DNA of 64,000 nt from NCBI RefSeq assembly GCF_000283155.1, contig NW_004454173.1:1945438-2009437 (forward strand), given 5' to 3'. The position numbers and the translations under genes were made by a program. A model generated the notes under the pieces. It saw only the letters and a program-made list of their open reading frames with translations, made no database searches and was not told where the DNA came from. The DNA is from Ceratotherium simum simum (lineage: Eukaryota; Chordata; Mammalia; Perissodactyla; Rhinocerotidae). Positions 1 to 11,177 of this stretch are shown one piece after another. Positions within the stretch are counted from its first letter, which is position 1. Each line of letters starts with the position of its first letter.

Positions 1-150
1 GTCTTAATTTTTCATTTTAACTTAATCACTTTTCATTTTAACTTAATCACTTCTTTAGGGGTCCTGTCTCCAAATACAGTCACCTTCTGAGGTTATGGGG
101 GTTAGGATTTCAACATATGAATTTTGGGGGAACACAATTCAGCCCACACT
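1..150. repeat. Possible LTR-end fragment with a short tandem duplication
   Basis: The part around 55-145 resembles, from memory, the terminal stretch of old mammalian MaLR-type LTRs (a 'caacatatgaattttggggg' phrase followed by 'acacaattcagcccac'). Positions 9-51 hold two exact adjacent copies of a 21-bp unit. The family call is tentative and the element is cut by the window edge. Confidence 0.4.
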
Positions 151-219
151 GATGTCCAAAACAGAACTCATTATCCTTATTGCAAATAGTAAACATGCTT
201 CTCCTTTTCCATTTCTCTA

Positions 220-960
220 TCCCAGAAAATGGTGTCAACCTCGAGTCCAGAGCTAGAAACCTCAGAGTTATCCTTGGCTCCTTCCCCCATGTCCCACCCC
301 CATCTACCTGTTTACCAAATGCAGCCTCCATATCTCCAACATCACTGGCATGGCCAGAGATGACCATCATCCTCTTAGACTACTGCAACAACACCCAACC
401 CTTTTTTCCAGCAACCAGCCAGCCCACATTCAATCTGGTCTCCACTCTGCTACTAGACCAATCTATCTTCCTCTAAAAATAAAACCTAATTATACCATAC
501 CCTGTTTAGAAACTCTCTATTGTCCAAATTTTGAAGAAATCCAAATTCCTTTGCTTGGCATAAAAGCTTGCCCATTACCTGTCCTCATCCTAGGGCTTCA
601 TCTTACCTTCCAGCACTCTACCCACTTGGAACCTGAGTTCCAACAGCACTGAATGTATTTGCCTCAAATACATCATGTTCTCTCTTCCCTGCTTTCCTCA
701 TTCTGTTCCCTGTCCCTGAAAATGCCATCCTTCTCTCTTCTCTTAGGTAAGGTTCTAGTCACTCTTCAAGGCCCAGACCAAAGTCTTTTCTGTATTCTGT
801 TAGTCAGCCCCTCTTCTATTCCCCCAGACTGTTTTATCTATATTATACACATTTATTCAACTATTACAATTTTTCATCTTATGCTTCTTTCTTCCTTATC
901 AGCCTACGTGTGTCTCAAAGATGGAGGCTCTACTTACTTGGCCCTCATTAACTGTTTGTC
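220..960 (+). repeat. L2 LINE fragment(s), sense
   Basis: The order of phrases follows the L2 3' region as I know it: a 'gactactgcaacaaca' stretch near 377-396, then a pyrimidine-rich tract with 'ttcaaggcccagacc' near 763. L2 is an inactive CR1-like LINE. The copy is heavily diverged. The short frames of about 100 codons at 180-476 and 653-970 are chance frames in pyrimidine-rich repeat DNA, not genes. Confidence 0.55.
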
Positions 961-964
961 CCAT

Positions 965-1350
965 GACTGATTCACTTGGACCTGTGTCCCATAGCTTCTC
1001 AAACTCTACATGTCCAAAGCAGAATTCCTAGTCGCCCCCTCCATGCAGCTCCTCTTTCCAACATCCACGATCCTATCATGTATCGCACTATTTCTCTTGG
1101 ATACAAAGAGTTCAAATCTTGGACTCCTTTTGGACTTCATTTCTGCCTTCATTCTCAAGATAAAATCAGCTACCAATGTGTAGGAGTTTGTTCCTCAAAA
1201 AGTCTCTGTTGCCACCAGAAACCAAGTCCATATCAACTTCTGCCTGCATTTCTGCCCTATCCTGGCCTCCCTGCTTTCAGCCTCTTTCAACTCATATCCA
1301 CCAAACACTGCTTCTGGATAGGTCTCCTTAAATACCACCTTTAGAATGTT
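965..1350 (+). repeat. Second L2-like fragment, sense
   Basis: The sequence restarts at an earlier L2-like position ('tgtccaaagcagaattcc' near 1010) after the previous fragment ended near its 3' part, so this appears to be a separate L2 copy in the same orientation. The 122-codon frame at 976-1344 has no protein-like pattern and is taken as part of the repeat. Confidence 0.45.
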
Positions 1351-1379
1351 ATTGTAGTGGATTTCTATTGCCTAAGGAG

Positions 1380-1630
1380 TTTATTTCAAACTCCTCACTC
1401 TGGCACTCGTGAAGTAAAATTGCTGATCTGTCCTCACTTCCTGCGGCTCCCCATCATAGACTCCAGGAGATCATTACATTCCTTTCCAAGGTCTTCCTCC
1501 TTTCCGTGCCCTACCATTCCTTCAATATCCTGCTTATTAATTCATTCCATATTTACTGGGAACCCTCTCTATGCTATCACTGCAGTAGACTCTGGTGATA
1601 AAATAGAAAAAGGCAAGGTTCATGACTTCA
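1380..1630. repeat. Mixed L2-like debris
   Basis: Pyrimidine-rich sequence resembling L2, ending with a short piece near 1540-1600 that reads like an L2 3' end in reverse ('attcattccatatttactgg'). Boundaries are not sharp. Confidence 0.35.
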
Positions 1631-1634
1631 TATA

Positions 1635-1822
1635 AACCAGTTGTCCTTAGATTTTACTATGCTTAAAAAATAGCTAAGGTGCTACGTTAAAATGAAGATT
1701 CCTATACTGCACTCCCCTGCCCAAAGATTCATATTTGTAGGTATAGGGTGGGGCCTAAAAAGGTTCATGTTTACCCAATACATACATGACTCCAAAGGGA
1801 CTCCACTTTGAGAAACGCTAAT
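1635..1822 (+). mobile_element. MER5-like non-autonomous hAT (Charlie) element
   Basis: The copy has the layout of a MER5 element: a weak left terminus near 1637, the internal phrase 'gggtggggcctaaaaagg' at 1746-1763, and the right terminus 'ccactttgagaaacgct' ending near 1819, matching the usual '...actttgagaacca' end. MER5 elements are short DNA transposon relics that carry no protein and depended on a Charlie-type transposase. Divergence is high, as expected for an ancient family. Confidence 0.7.
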
Positions 1823-1834
1823 ATAAAATGACAA

Positions 1835-2215
1835 TTACAATAATCATAAGAGCTATGCATGAAGTAAACACAAGTTATTATGGGAGCACAGTGTACTTGA
1901 AAGGCAGGGTGTATTAACCAGGCAAAGAAGATCAATGTGGAGGGATTGGAAGGAGAGGACCTTCCAGTAAGAGGGGACAACCTGTGCAAAGCAAAGTTTG
2001 AAAAGGCTGGGACCAATTAGAGTGTGAAAATAGTTCAATAAGGTTGGATCAAAGAGTCCAGTGGGAAAGGATAAGAGATGAGCAACGAGGCTGACCATCC
2101 ATATAGACCTGTCCCAAAGACAATGGGTCTTAAGCAGGGGAGTGACATGGTCGAATCTACTTCAGAAAGATTAGTCTGGAGGATGGAACATAGGAAGGCA
2201 CTTAGAGACTACTGA
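1835..2215 (-). repeat. L2 fragment, antisense
   Basis: The phrase 'taagcaggggagtgacatgg' at 2131-2150 followed by 'cagaaagattagtctgga' is the reverse complement of the L2 region around 'catgtcactcccctgctt'. The preceding purine-rich stretch fits the rest of an antisense L2. Confidence 0.7.
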
Positions 2216-2570
2216 CGCCATCCAGGCAAAAAATATGAAGAAAACCAGGATGACAGCTCTATTGTTTACTACTTCCGTAATCTCTATTCAGAAACAATGG
2301 TCCTGAAATCATTGCCAGGATAGGGCTTCAAACCTCTCCCCACTGCCGACCTTGGCCCCTTCCCCATCTCTTCATTCCCTCAGATTCCTGGAGAAGGGCA
2401 AGAGAAGAGAAAACGAGTTGTGACAGTGCTAGAAGATGTCCATTAACAAGCGAAAATGAGAAATTCATACTGCTCACTCCTCAAACAGCTGATGAAAATC
2501 ATCTCTGTCTTTCAGTTTGACTCTGTTGGTAGAATTTCAATGACAGGGAATTTTTTTGCATGCTTGTTTG
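2216..2570. other. Unassigned sequence
   Basis: No repeat family, RNA gene or protein-like reading frame was recognised in this stretch. Confidence 0.4.
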
Positions 2571-2574
2571 TTGT

Positions 2575-4120
2575 TCTTGATTTTTACTTTCTCAAATAAT
2601 ATGCACATGTTTTAAAAACTAAGCTAATAGTATTAAAAGGTTTATAATGAAGAATATCAGCACTCTCCACTCTCTCTCCTTATTCCCCAAGCGCACTCTC
2701 CATAGGCAACTGCTTTTAACTATTTTAGCTGTTTCTTCTGGTATTTTACTCCTTATTTCTAAAATTTTCTCTTTATCACAGATTTTACACAATTTGATTA
2801 TGCTGTGCCTTGGTATAGTTTTCTTCATGTTTTTTGTGGTTGGGGTTTGTTGTGCTTCTTAGATCTATGAGTTTATATTTTTCATCTGAATTAGAAAACT
2901 TTTGGCCATTATGCCTCCACATATTTTTCTTTCCCCACCTTGGAGACTACAATTACGTATATATGAGATTGCTCAAGGTTGTCCCACAGCTAGCAGACAC
3001 TCTGTTCTTTTTTTTTCAGTCTTTTTTCTCTCTGTGTTTCATTTTGGATAGTTTGATTTCTATGTCTTCAGGTTCACTAATCTTTTATTCTGTAATGTCT
3101 AATCTTCTGTTAATCCTATCCAGTACATTTTCCATCTCAGACATTGTACTTTTCATCTGTGGAAGTTCAGTTGGGGTCTTTTATATCTTACATGTCTCTA
3201 ATATGCTCAGTTTTTCCTCTAGCTTCTTGAAAAAAAGGAATGCAGTTATAATAACTACGTTAATATCCTTGTCTGCTAATTCTATCATCTGTGTTATTTT
3301 GGATTGGTTTTTATTGACTTTTCTCTTCATTATGGGTCATATTTTCTTGCTTTTTTGTACATCTGGTAATTTCTGAATAGACTCTAGACTCTGTGGATAT
3401 TGCCTTGCTGGGTGCTGGATATTTTTATATTCCTATAAATATTCTTAAGTTTTGTTCTGGACTATGGTTAAGTTATTTGGAAACAGTTTAATCCTTTCAG
3501 GTCTTGCTTTCAAGCTTTGTTAGGAGCAATATTTGGTCTTCAGCTAATTGTTTCTCCACTACTAAGGCAAAACCATTGGGAGACATCTATCTAATGTCCT
3601 GCGAATTATGAGGTTCCCCACTCTGGCTGGCAAAAACAGGAACTATTATTGGTCCTGCATGAGCTCTGAAGATTGCTCCCTCTAGTCCTTTCTAATGGTT
3701 CTTTCCCCAATCTTAGTTTTCCCACATGCAAATGCTTATCAGTATCCAGCTGAAGACTCAAGCGGTTCCCTCTGAAGCTCTCTTTCTGCGCAGCTTTCTT
3801 CCCTCTGCTACTCTGCCCTGAGAACTCTAGATACTCTAATCTCCCGCCCCAGCAACATTTTCTCAACTCAGGGAGTCCACAAGGCTCCACCTGGGCTCCC
3901 CCTCCCTGCACCATGACCTCACATCTCTCTCAAGGCAGTAAGGTGGGGCAATCATAAGGCTCATCTCATTTAATTCCTGTTTCTCAGAGATCACTATCCT
4001 TCTTTGCCTGATTCCCAATGTTTTGAAACATATTTTTTCATATATTGTGTCCATATTTTTGTTTTAGCACAAGGGTAAATCTGATCTCTGTTATTACATC
4101 TTGGCTGGAAATGGAAGTTC
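2575..4120. repeat. Long L1M-type LINE-1 fragment (non-ORF part)
   Basis: About 1.5 kb agrees in order with a well-known ancient L1M block: 'tttgattatgctgtgccttg' (2796-2815), 'cattatgcctccacata', 'tctgctaattctatcat' (about 3273), 'gggtgctggatattttt' (3410), 'aattatgaggttccccac', and the closing 'catcttggctggaaatgg'. The 180-codon frame at 2834-3376 falls inside it and is a by-product of T-rich repeat sequence. Orientation relative to the L1 consensus was not fixed with confidence. Confidence 0.7.
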
Positions 4121-4500
4121 AACCCCATATTTCTAAATAAAGAGCTTATGCTGATATTTCTTGATTTAAGCATTTTAGGCATTATCGACTGTTTTCTTAA
4201 TTGACCATAGAGATCTTTCCCACTAAACCCAGACTTGGTCTCAGAGTCAGTGCACTCTAGACAGTCAGTCCTGACCAGCAGATCAGAGGGAGCAGACAAG
4301 CTGAAATGTATTTGACCACCCAGCATTAGAGTTAGGGGGCCTTTCAGCTCTAAAATTCTATGCGATTCTGGTTAGGTATTAGAATATAAAGTGAAAATCA
4401 TATAAGTTATTATAGCTAATTGGAAACAATTACAATAAAAGTTTTCTAAGTGTCCAAGTCATAACTGGTGATTAAGTTTTGGAAAAAAATCTGTGAAGTC
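4121..4500. other. Unassigned sequence
   Basis: AT-rich DNA with no recognised repeat or gene. Confidence 0.4.
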
Positions 4501-4512
4501 ATTCGCATTTTC

Positions 4513-4524
4513 GGGGGGGGGGGG
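4513..4524 (+). repeat. Run of 12 G
   Basis: A homopolymer of 12 G followed by 'cgg' lies directly beside the A-rich tail side of the ERE SINE that follows. Such tracts are prone to sequencing and assembly length errors. Confidence 0.9.
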
Positions 4525-4529
4525 CGGTA

Positions 4530-4713
4530 TTTTATTTTATTTTTTGTTTGTGTGAGGAAGATCAGCCCTGAGCTAACATCCACGCCAATCCTCCTCTTTT
4601 TTTTCCCTTTTTCTCCCCAAAGCCCCAGTAGATAGTTGTATGTCATAGTTGCACATCCTTCTAGTTGCTGTATGTGGGACGCAGCCTCAGCATGGCCAGA
4701 TAAGCAGTGTGTC
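4530..4713 (-). mobile_element. ERE-type SINE, antisense, truncated
   Basis: Read on the minus strand it contains 'gccatgctgaggctgcgtcc', 'caactagaaggatgtgcaac', 'ggggctttggggagaaa', 'gaggaggattggcg' and 'tgttagctcagggctgatct', all typical of equine repetitive elements (tRNA-derived SINEs moved by L1). The tRNA-like head with the pol III boxes is missing: the match stops at about 4713. The AT-rich tail lies at 4530-4550. No target-site duplication was found, which fits 5' truncation or later decay. Confidence 0.85.
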
Positions 4714-4714
4714 A

Positions 4715-7530
4715 GAAGAATCAGAGGGCAATGTAGAAGAAAGGAGATGTAGTTTACAGAGTTTCTCACTTTCCACTCAACAATAGTGTAAACGAAGAAT
4801 CATAAAACAAGGACTCTATCTCTAGGGTCTTAATATCATCCATAGAAAATATCACAGATTTGCCACCTGAGTGCATTGGCTGGGGGATCCACAGAATCCA
4901 TAATGAAACCTATGGTGATTTCAAATCTAAGGATTAAAAAAAATTATGTCATGGATTTTGCTAATCATGTAAATGTTCAGATTTAATGTTCATTTAATTC
5001 TTTGAAAAAAGAAAAAAAGCAAGTCTTCAAAGGATAACTGATTAGAGGTAACTTAATCAGCATAACTTAAACAAGTTTTCATTTTATTTGGTAAAATAAC
5101 TTGCCTAAATATGGGGAGAAAAAAATCCCTGGTGAGTGCAAATTAGATAGAAATTTTCCATATAGATAAAACTAGGAAAACTGGGTGTAACAATAACAAC
5201 AACAACAAGCATGGGGGACCATGTAACAAACAAGAAAAGGAAAGGTGCCCCACAACTCTGGTGTTCTTGAGAGGACAATGCCGGCTCCACACATTCCCTT
5301 CCTCAGGCCTAGTCCTCAAGGAGGGTTCTGGTTAGCATCACAGGCACAGTGGAGCCGTGCTCTGAGAGGGGAGTGGGTAACAGGTACTCCCTCCCACACC
5401 TGCCTTCTCTCTCCACAGATAGATAGGTCTGACGCAACCCATGGTGCTCGAGGAGGAAGAAACTATGGAGAGGAGCCTCGTGAACACCCTCGCTTCCTCT
5501 CTCCTTTTTGAAGAAAGAGCTGGAGGTGTCTTCTACTTGTGGAGTTCCTTTGCCTTTGTAAAACCAAACAGGATCAGGAATCCAGTAGTCACCTCTTTGA
5601 GGCTAACTCAAGTCAGGACTTTGAAAGAAGGGCTGGAAGAGTCTAAGCTCTGGTTCCCAGTGAGACCTCAAGGGATTTATGTGCAACGGGCACTTGGGGC
5701 AGAAGCTCTCTTCAGGAATGAAGAGTGTACACTTGGCCAGAACATCCCCAACGCTGAACCCGCATCTCTGCAGCAAGTAGCTGGATCAAAAGGAAACTGC
5801 CCCTCCTCCAACACGCCTACAGCTGGAATTGAGGAGAAGAAAGGAGAAAGAGAAATTCTTTGTACATTTTTCACGAGGTCCCAACTCATTTGTATGCCTT
5901 GTTAAGGATTAAGATGATTCCTGTTCATGCTTGCTGACGTACATCCAAGATTATCCTGCTAAATCTCCAGAAATGCCAACTGGGAAACAAATGACGATTG
6001 TTCTCTTAAAAGATCTTTGTTTGATTGTGTGACTGTAATGGCCTGTTGGGCTCCTTCAAGTGCCAGCCTGGAGACAACAGTGCAAACAGGAAGAAAGCAA
6101 ACCTCTGCAAAGCAGCAGACGAGGGCCGCTGCAGGTTCAGCTCCACAAACCCAGTGGCTAGCCTTTTAGCTGAGTGATTCAGCAGGATGCCAGAACCCAG
6201 AGCAGGATGGACAGGCACCCGAGGGCAGAGCCAGAGTAGTGCAAGGCCTGAGCACAGAACTGGGCAGAAAACTCAGCAATTGAGGCCAGCTGTGCCTAGA
6301 GTTGGATTAGGGGCTGCTGAGGGAATCAGAACTCTTGGCATATGAGAACTGGAGGCAGCACTGCCAGCAGGTCTCGAAGCAGATCTGCGGTTTGAGCACA
6401 CACATCCAGCACAGCCTAAGGCCAAGGTCTGGCTGTCTAGCAACAACCAGCCAGCTAAGCTCCCTCTTCCAACCTGTACATCCTTTGCCTTTCAAGGCTA
6501 TCCTCAGAGCTCATTTTGCCCTATTTCCCCTGGGTAGAATTTCTCAGGACTCCCTGGGGAGACAAGGAGAGGGAGAAAAAGAGAGATTGGCCACATAGTG
6601 CAAATCCCCCACCGTCCAGCACTTCACCTACCTTGGCCCCACCTTAGGCATGGTCCTCCCGCAGTCCTGGAGGGGGTCCTGGACTCCCCTTCTGAGCAGT
6701 CATGTGCGACTCAATCTTCCTTCCCAGCAATGTCCACCATTTGTAAGCTGACACACAGTATAAGGGATGCTCAGAGATTTGCCCTGCTCTCTTCCTATCT
6801 CTCATTTTCTTGATCAATGTAGTAAGCCCTAGCCTCATGGCCAGCATTTTCCCAGGAGCCAGGGAAGGGGTCTTCAATTTGAGGAAACTCTTACAGGACT
6901 ATCCATTTGCCTTTCTAATGTAAAGACTCAGCCGTTAGAGAATAAATCGAAGCATTTTTTCAAAGACGTGTTGTATTTTCACTGGCATTTGGGCTCTCAA
7001 CTTCTGTTGTACCAGTTTTTCTTTTTTACCATCTTATTTTGTAATAGAATAGCTAGATAACAGGCAAGAGGAAAATATGCTTTTTATTTTAACTACTATA
7101 TATCCACTAAATCTGCTTGAAAGCATTTGTTTTCATTATTGTACAAAGCCGATCGACAGGAACGTGAAGTTGGGAGCAAGAGCCAAAAGAAGCTTAAGGA
7201 TTTGTTTTAAACATACAGGCTTTCTCTCAGACCTGTTCCAAGGACCTGTCGAGGGACAACTGCTGCAGGGCCACCGCCGTTCTAGGGTGGCATCAGAGGA
7301 AAGGCCCGGAGATGGCAATGGAGTAGGAGAAAGCGTTTTTAATTAATCCTCCTAGGGGACCAGATTCTGAAGGAGCTTGTTTCCCAAATGCCTTGAGGAT
7401 CCAGCTTGCATTAAGTTGATGAAGTTCAGCAACAGGGGAACGTATTCCTGATGAAGGTCCAGAACGGAAGGATGGAAGGCGGCCTCCAGAGGCAGGCTGC
7501 TGAATTCAGCTCCCTCCAACTGAGGAGTGC
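4715..7530. other. Mostly unique intergenic or intronic DNA
   Basis: No repeat family was recognised. A 154-codon open frame at 5441-5905 lies just after a pyrimidine tract ending in 'ccacag' (5418), which resembles a 3' splice site, but the predicted protein shows no familiar domain and no conserved-looking pattern. I regard it as chance. Confidence 0.4.
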
Positions 7531-7534
7531 AGGG

Positions 7535-7578
7535 ACTTACCCTCTGAGCTTCCATTTCCCTGTGCATAAAATGGGGAC
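7535..7578 (+). repeat. MIR SINE, sense, left part
   Basis: 'cttccatttccctgtgcata' followed by 'aaatggggacactaa' matches the MIR middle region (the 'tcatctgtaaaatgggga' motif). It appears to be the left half of a copy whose right half is at 7782-7848. Confidence 0.6.
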
Positions 7579-7781
7579 ACTAACAGCTACCACTTACTAA
7601 GCACAAATCACGTGCAGGCTCTGTTGTGAAACCTTTCCCTATTCCAACTCATGAATCTTTGTTAACAACCCGAAGCTTCTACCCATATTAACTCATTTGA
7701 TCCTCACAACAACCCTAAGAGGTAGGTTCTATGATATCTTCATTTTACAGATGGGGAAATTGAGGCATGGAGCAGTTAAAT
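7579..7781 (-). repeat. MIR SINE, antisense, inserted in another MIR
   Basis: The order 'cttactaagcac', 'tcatttgatcctcacaacaa', 'ccctaagaggtaggttc' and 'ttttacagatggggaaattg' is the reverse complement of MIR. It separates two sense MIR halves, which suggests one MIR copy inserted into another. Confidence 0.75.
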
Positions 7782-7848
7782 ACCTTATCATAAGATTGCC
7801 TGGCACGTAGTAAGTACTTAATAAAGTGAGCGATTGTTGTTAGCGTTA
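7782..7848 (+). repeat. MIR SINE, sense, right part
   Basis: 'tgcctggcacgtagtaagta' followed by 'cttaataaag' and 'tgttgttag' matches the MIR 3' end in sense orientation. See the left half at 7535-7578. Confidence 0.65.
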
Positions 7849-8550
7849 AGGATTTCATAAAGTCTTAAGCAGGTCAGAAGGAGATACTGAGTGGATAAAG
7901 CAAGACTCTAACACTAGTCAGTCTCTTTTTGGCTTCATTCCTTAGTTCCCAGTTCTCACATAAATTTGCTGTAAATCGGCTACCTTCTTTACTAAGTCTC
8001 TCTCTTATTTCTCAAGTACACGCGAGCGCACATGCACACTTGCGCACACATCTTCTCAGACACGTGCACTCATGCTCACCACCCATGCCCACATCCTGCC
8101 AAGCCACAGTGATGTCCCGGCAGCCCTGAACTAGCTTGAGATTTCAGGGATGCTTTGATTCACCAAAACCCTTAGGGGGCCAGTTCATCTCGATTCTTCT
8201 GTGGCCCTGTCGGCCTTAATGAGCAAATTCAAGAGCTATTTTTAATTTTATAGGCCCTACAAATACTTTCTGGGGTTTTTCTTAAACAGCTGATCTGCAG
8301 CAATATTAAGACACAACTACAGGAATCACACAAGTGTTAACACTCTGCGGCTGCAACTGGTCGTGTTTCACCGCTGTTCTTAGATGTGCCTGTGACGCTC
8401 CTCATCGGGAGCTGACAGGGCAGCTCCGGGGCAAACTGCAGCACTTTCAGATGAGGGAATTGAGACTGGCTCAGAGCACAGTATCACACACGGATGTGTT
8501 TTAATGAGAGCAGGAGGAGACCTTAGCAGATACCTGGTTAAGACTCATCA
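7849..8550. other. Unassigned sequence with a degenerate CA-rich tract
   Basis: Around 8018-8090 there is a decayed CA/CG-alternating tract ('acacgcgagcgcacatgcac'). Otherwise nothing was recognised. Confidence 0.4.
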
Positions 8551-8554
8551 TCAT

Positions 8555-8665
8555 AAAAGTGACACCTTTGGGCTCAGAGAGCTTGAAGGGCCTTCCTAGA
8601 GGTCATGCAACCAAGAGACCTAGAGCTGAGGTCTCCTTATCCAGAGTTTGGTTTTCTTTTCACTA
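8555..8665 (-). repeat. Weak MIR-like fragment, antisense
   Basis: 'gggctcagagagcttgaagg' followed by 'ccttcctagaggtcatgcaa' and 'agctgaggtctcc' resembles the antisense MIR block near 'gcccaaggtcacacagct'. The match is diverged. Confidence 0.35.
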
Positions 8666-11170
8666 TACCTCACACCCGCTTAACCTACTTCATCATCTAT
8701 AATACAAAAAATGTACATTTCCCCCTTTGCCTACTTAGCATTTTCCCACATAGAATAGAGGAGTCTGAGAATGTAAGGGGAAGAAGGAAGAGGGATAAAG
8801 ACAGGACTATAGTATCATTAAAGAATGCTGGATCATGGATCTCGAGGAAAAGGCATTTTGATTCCCAAACTAAAAAAGAAAAATGTCAAATCCCTGAAAC
8901 CTAGTCAGACTCCCACAACTGTCTTTAATGAGAAAGTACACAAATCACTCAGGTAGTGAAGGAAGCCTTCCCAGAATGTTCTTCATGAGCAGGCACAAAA
9001 CTTCAATCCTTAAAAATTCTTTATTCTGTGCTTGTGGCTCCTTTAACTGAACTCTTCACAGATGGACTGCAGTCATGCACGTGTCCAGACCTTCAGGATG
9101 GGGAGCAGTGCTCTGCTTCCTGCACCATTTGGCTCACTGTCCCCAGCTCCAGCCTCGACTCCCACTACAGCCAAGTAATCAGAAGAACACCTCAGGGAAA
9201 AGAATCTAGGACTCAGACTTAGCTTCCTCTAAGGAGGATCAAACACTGAAGACTGTTCCTTTTCAAGTTTTATTAATCCTGGTTCATAATTTCCACCACC
9301 TCATTAGTCATTTCCTATTTCTGAAGGGCTGGCAGCAGTCGTCAAGGCATCAGGCAGTAAACGGCCAGATAACCATGCCACCTGTGTACTGTATTGACAG
9401 TTACCCACAAGCGCATCTGGGTGAGAGGCTAATGTGCTTTTTCTAAAAGGCAAGCCGTTTAGAAGTGCAGCCCAGTTTTTGATCTTTTGCTAAATACTTT
9501 TATCCACATCATCTCCCCATCTGGGCCGGGAAGTCATCATGTGACCTGTGGTACTTTGAAAAGAAAGCAGGAACTGCAGCAACAGCAAATTCTCTGTAAC
9601 CCGGGACCGGGGTGAGCTCTTGAACCCCCTCCTCCCAAAGAAAGGCAGGGGTCCCTCTCTCAAGCTGGGAAAACTCCAGGAGCTGAAGATTAAGGAAAGA
9701 ATGAAAATGACAAGAATGATGTCTGGCAAGACCCCTCTTTAAAAAAAGACAGATGAAATATAATTTATAAAGAACTTGGGAGCAGACTAGTAAGAGTAAT
9801 TCCATGGGGGTTATATCCAGTTCATAATGGCCTGTAGGTAGCCACACAGCCAAGGGGCTTCTAGAGACCCTGATTCCCTAATGTCTGAAGGTCTCCCCAG
9901 TACAAAAACTCTCAGGAAACTCAGCAGGTGACAAGCAGGCAGGGTGCTGGGGGAGTCCTATCTCCAAAACAAACCTAGCACTCCAGGGACACCGGCTTCA
10001 GTTCTGGGCACCAGAGAGAGGGCTAACAATGAAGAAAAGGTCCACAGCAGCTCTGCTGGCCAAGACCCTGGCTGGAGACTCTGCCACCAAACTGTCCCGA
10101 GAGCAACGGCCAGTACCCAGAAACCTCTGAGCCTGCAGTTCCACCACTGGCAACTCCCACACCGACGACCGAGGGGAAACACAGATAAAGCTCATGTGGG
10201 GATATTTTAATTTTTAAAAGGCTAAACCCCAATACCTGGCCCTTAAATAGCATTTCCATTCTGGATAATCCCAAGCACTTTGCCAAAAGTTGGGTAATCA
10301 CATCCCTACTAAGCAAAGAGGGAAGTTCCCAAACTTTATTGCATCTCTCATGAAGGACAGAAAATTGAAGGCAGCAAGCTAAGGGGGATGCATAGATTTT
10401 CCCCATTATCATTCAAAACAGAGAAGTTTTCTCCTGTTGGAGAACTACAGTCTTGTGTGCCATTCTGAGTGTTAAAAGTGAGCCAGGACAAGTGTTCATA
10501 TAGGCGAAATCCCTTGACCCTTCTCCACCCTTGGTAATACCAAGAGATTGTAAAAATGCAATTCCACAGGGTGTAGTATCAGCAACCACAGGAACAGGAG
10601 TGGAAAAGTTGGAGAAATTGAATCTGCTGTTCTTTTCTTCTTATACCTAACACTGATCCCTGCTGGTACCAGTCTCAAGGTGCAAAAAGCATCAAAACAC
10701 CCATCCCATTGCATTTTGAAGAGCCTGTTCTACATCTGGCTTCTTTTGATCTCTCGACGCGTCTTGGAAATGACTATTCAAATTGGAGTTTTTCTTTTTA
10801 ACTACGTAGACACACACATACATACTTACCTGCACACATATGCTCTCCCAGTCTTTAGACTTACCTTAAGTCCCCAGATTCTACCCTGATTTTCCTCCTC
10901 TGGCTTTTATGTTGTAGTCAACAATCCATCTATTAGCCACCCGTCAAAGTCTCAGGATGGAGCAACTACCATTTCTTACCTTTTGATAGTTACAATGTCC
11001 CTCAACTTAGAGTTTTATCCTCTAGTCTAGTTTTCCCACCAAAGGCTACTGAAAGACTACAATAATACTCGTACTTTCATAGCACCCAGGAGCGGACCCG
11101 GAATTCCTTTTCTGCAACTTAACTCATTATATTCTCATCAGTCCTAAAATTTCCCTGTTTATATCTCCCC
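8666..11170. other. Unique DNA without recognised features
   Basis: Open frames of 60-130 codons occur on both strands (for example 10023-10412 minus), but they overlap in conflicting frames and have no familiar motifs. No repeat family was recognised. Confidence 0.4.
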
Positions 11171-11177
11171 TAGCAAA

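Noticed and set aside
2834..3376. 180-codon open frame, plus strand, the longest in the window
   Set aside because: It lies wholly inside an L1M-type T-rich repeat; the hydrophobic product is a composition artefact.
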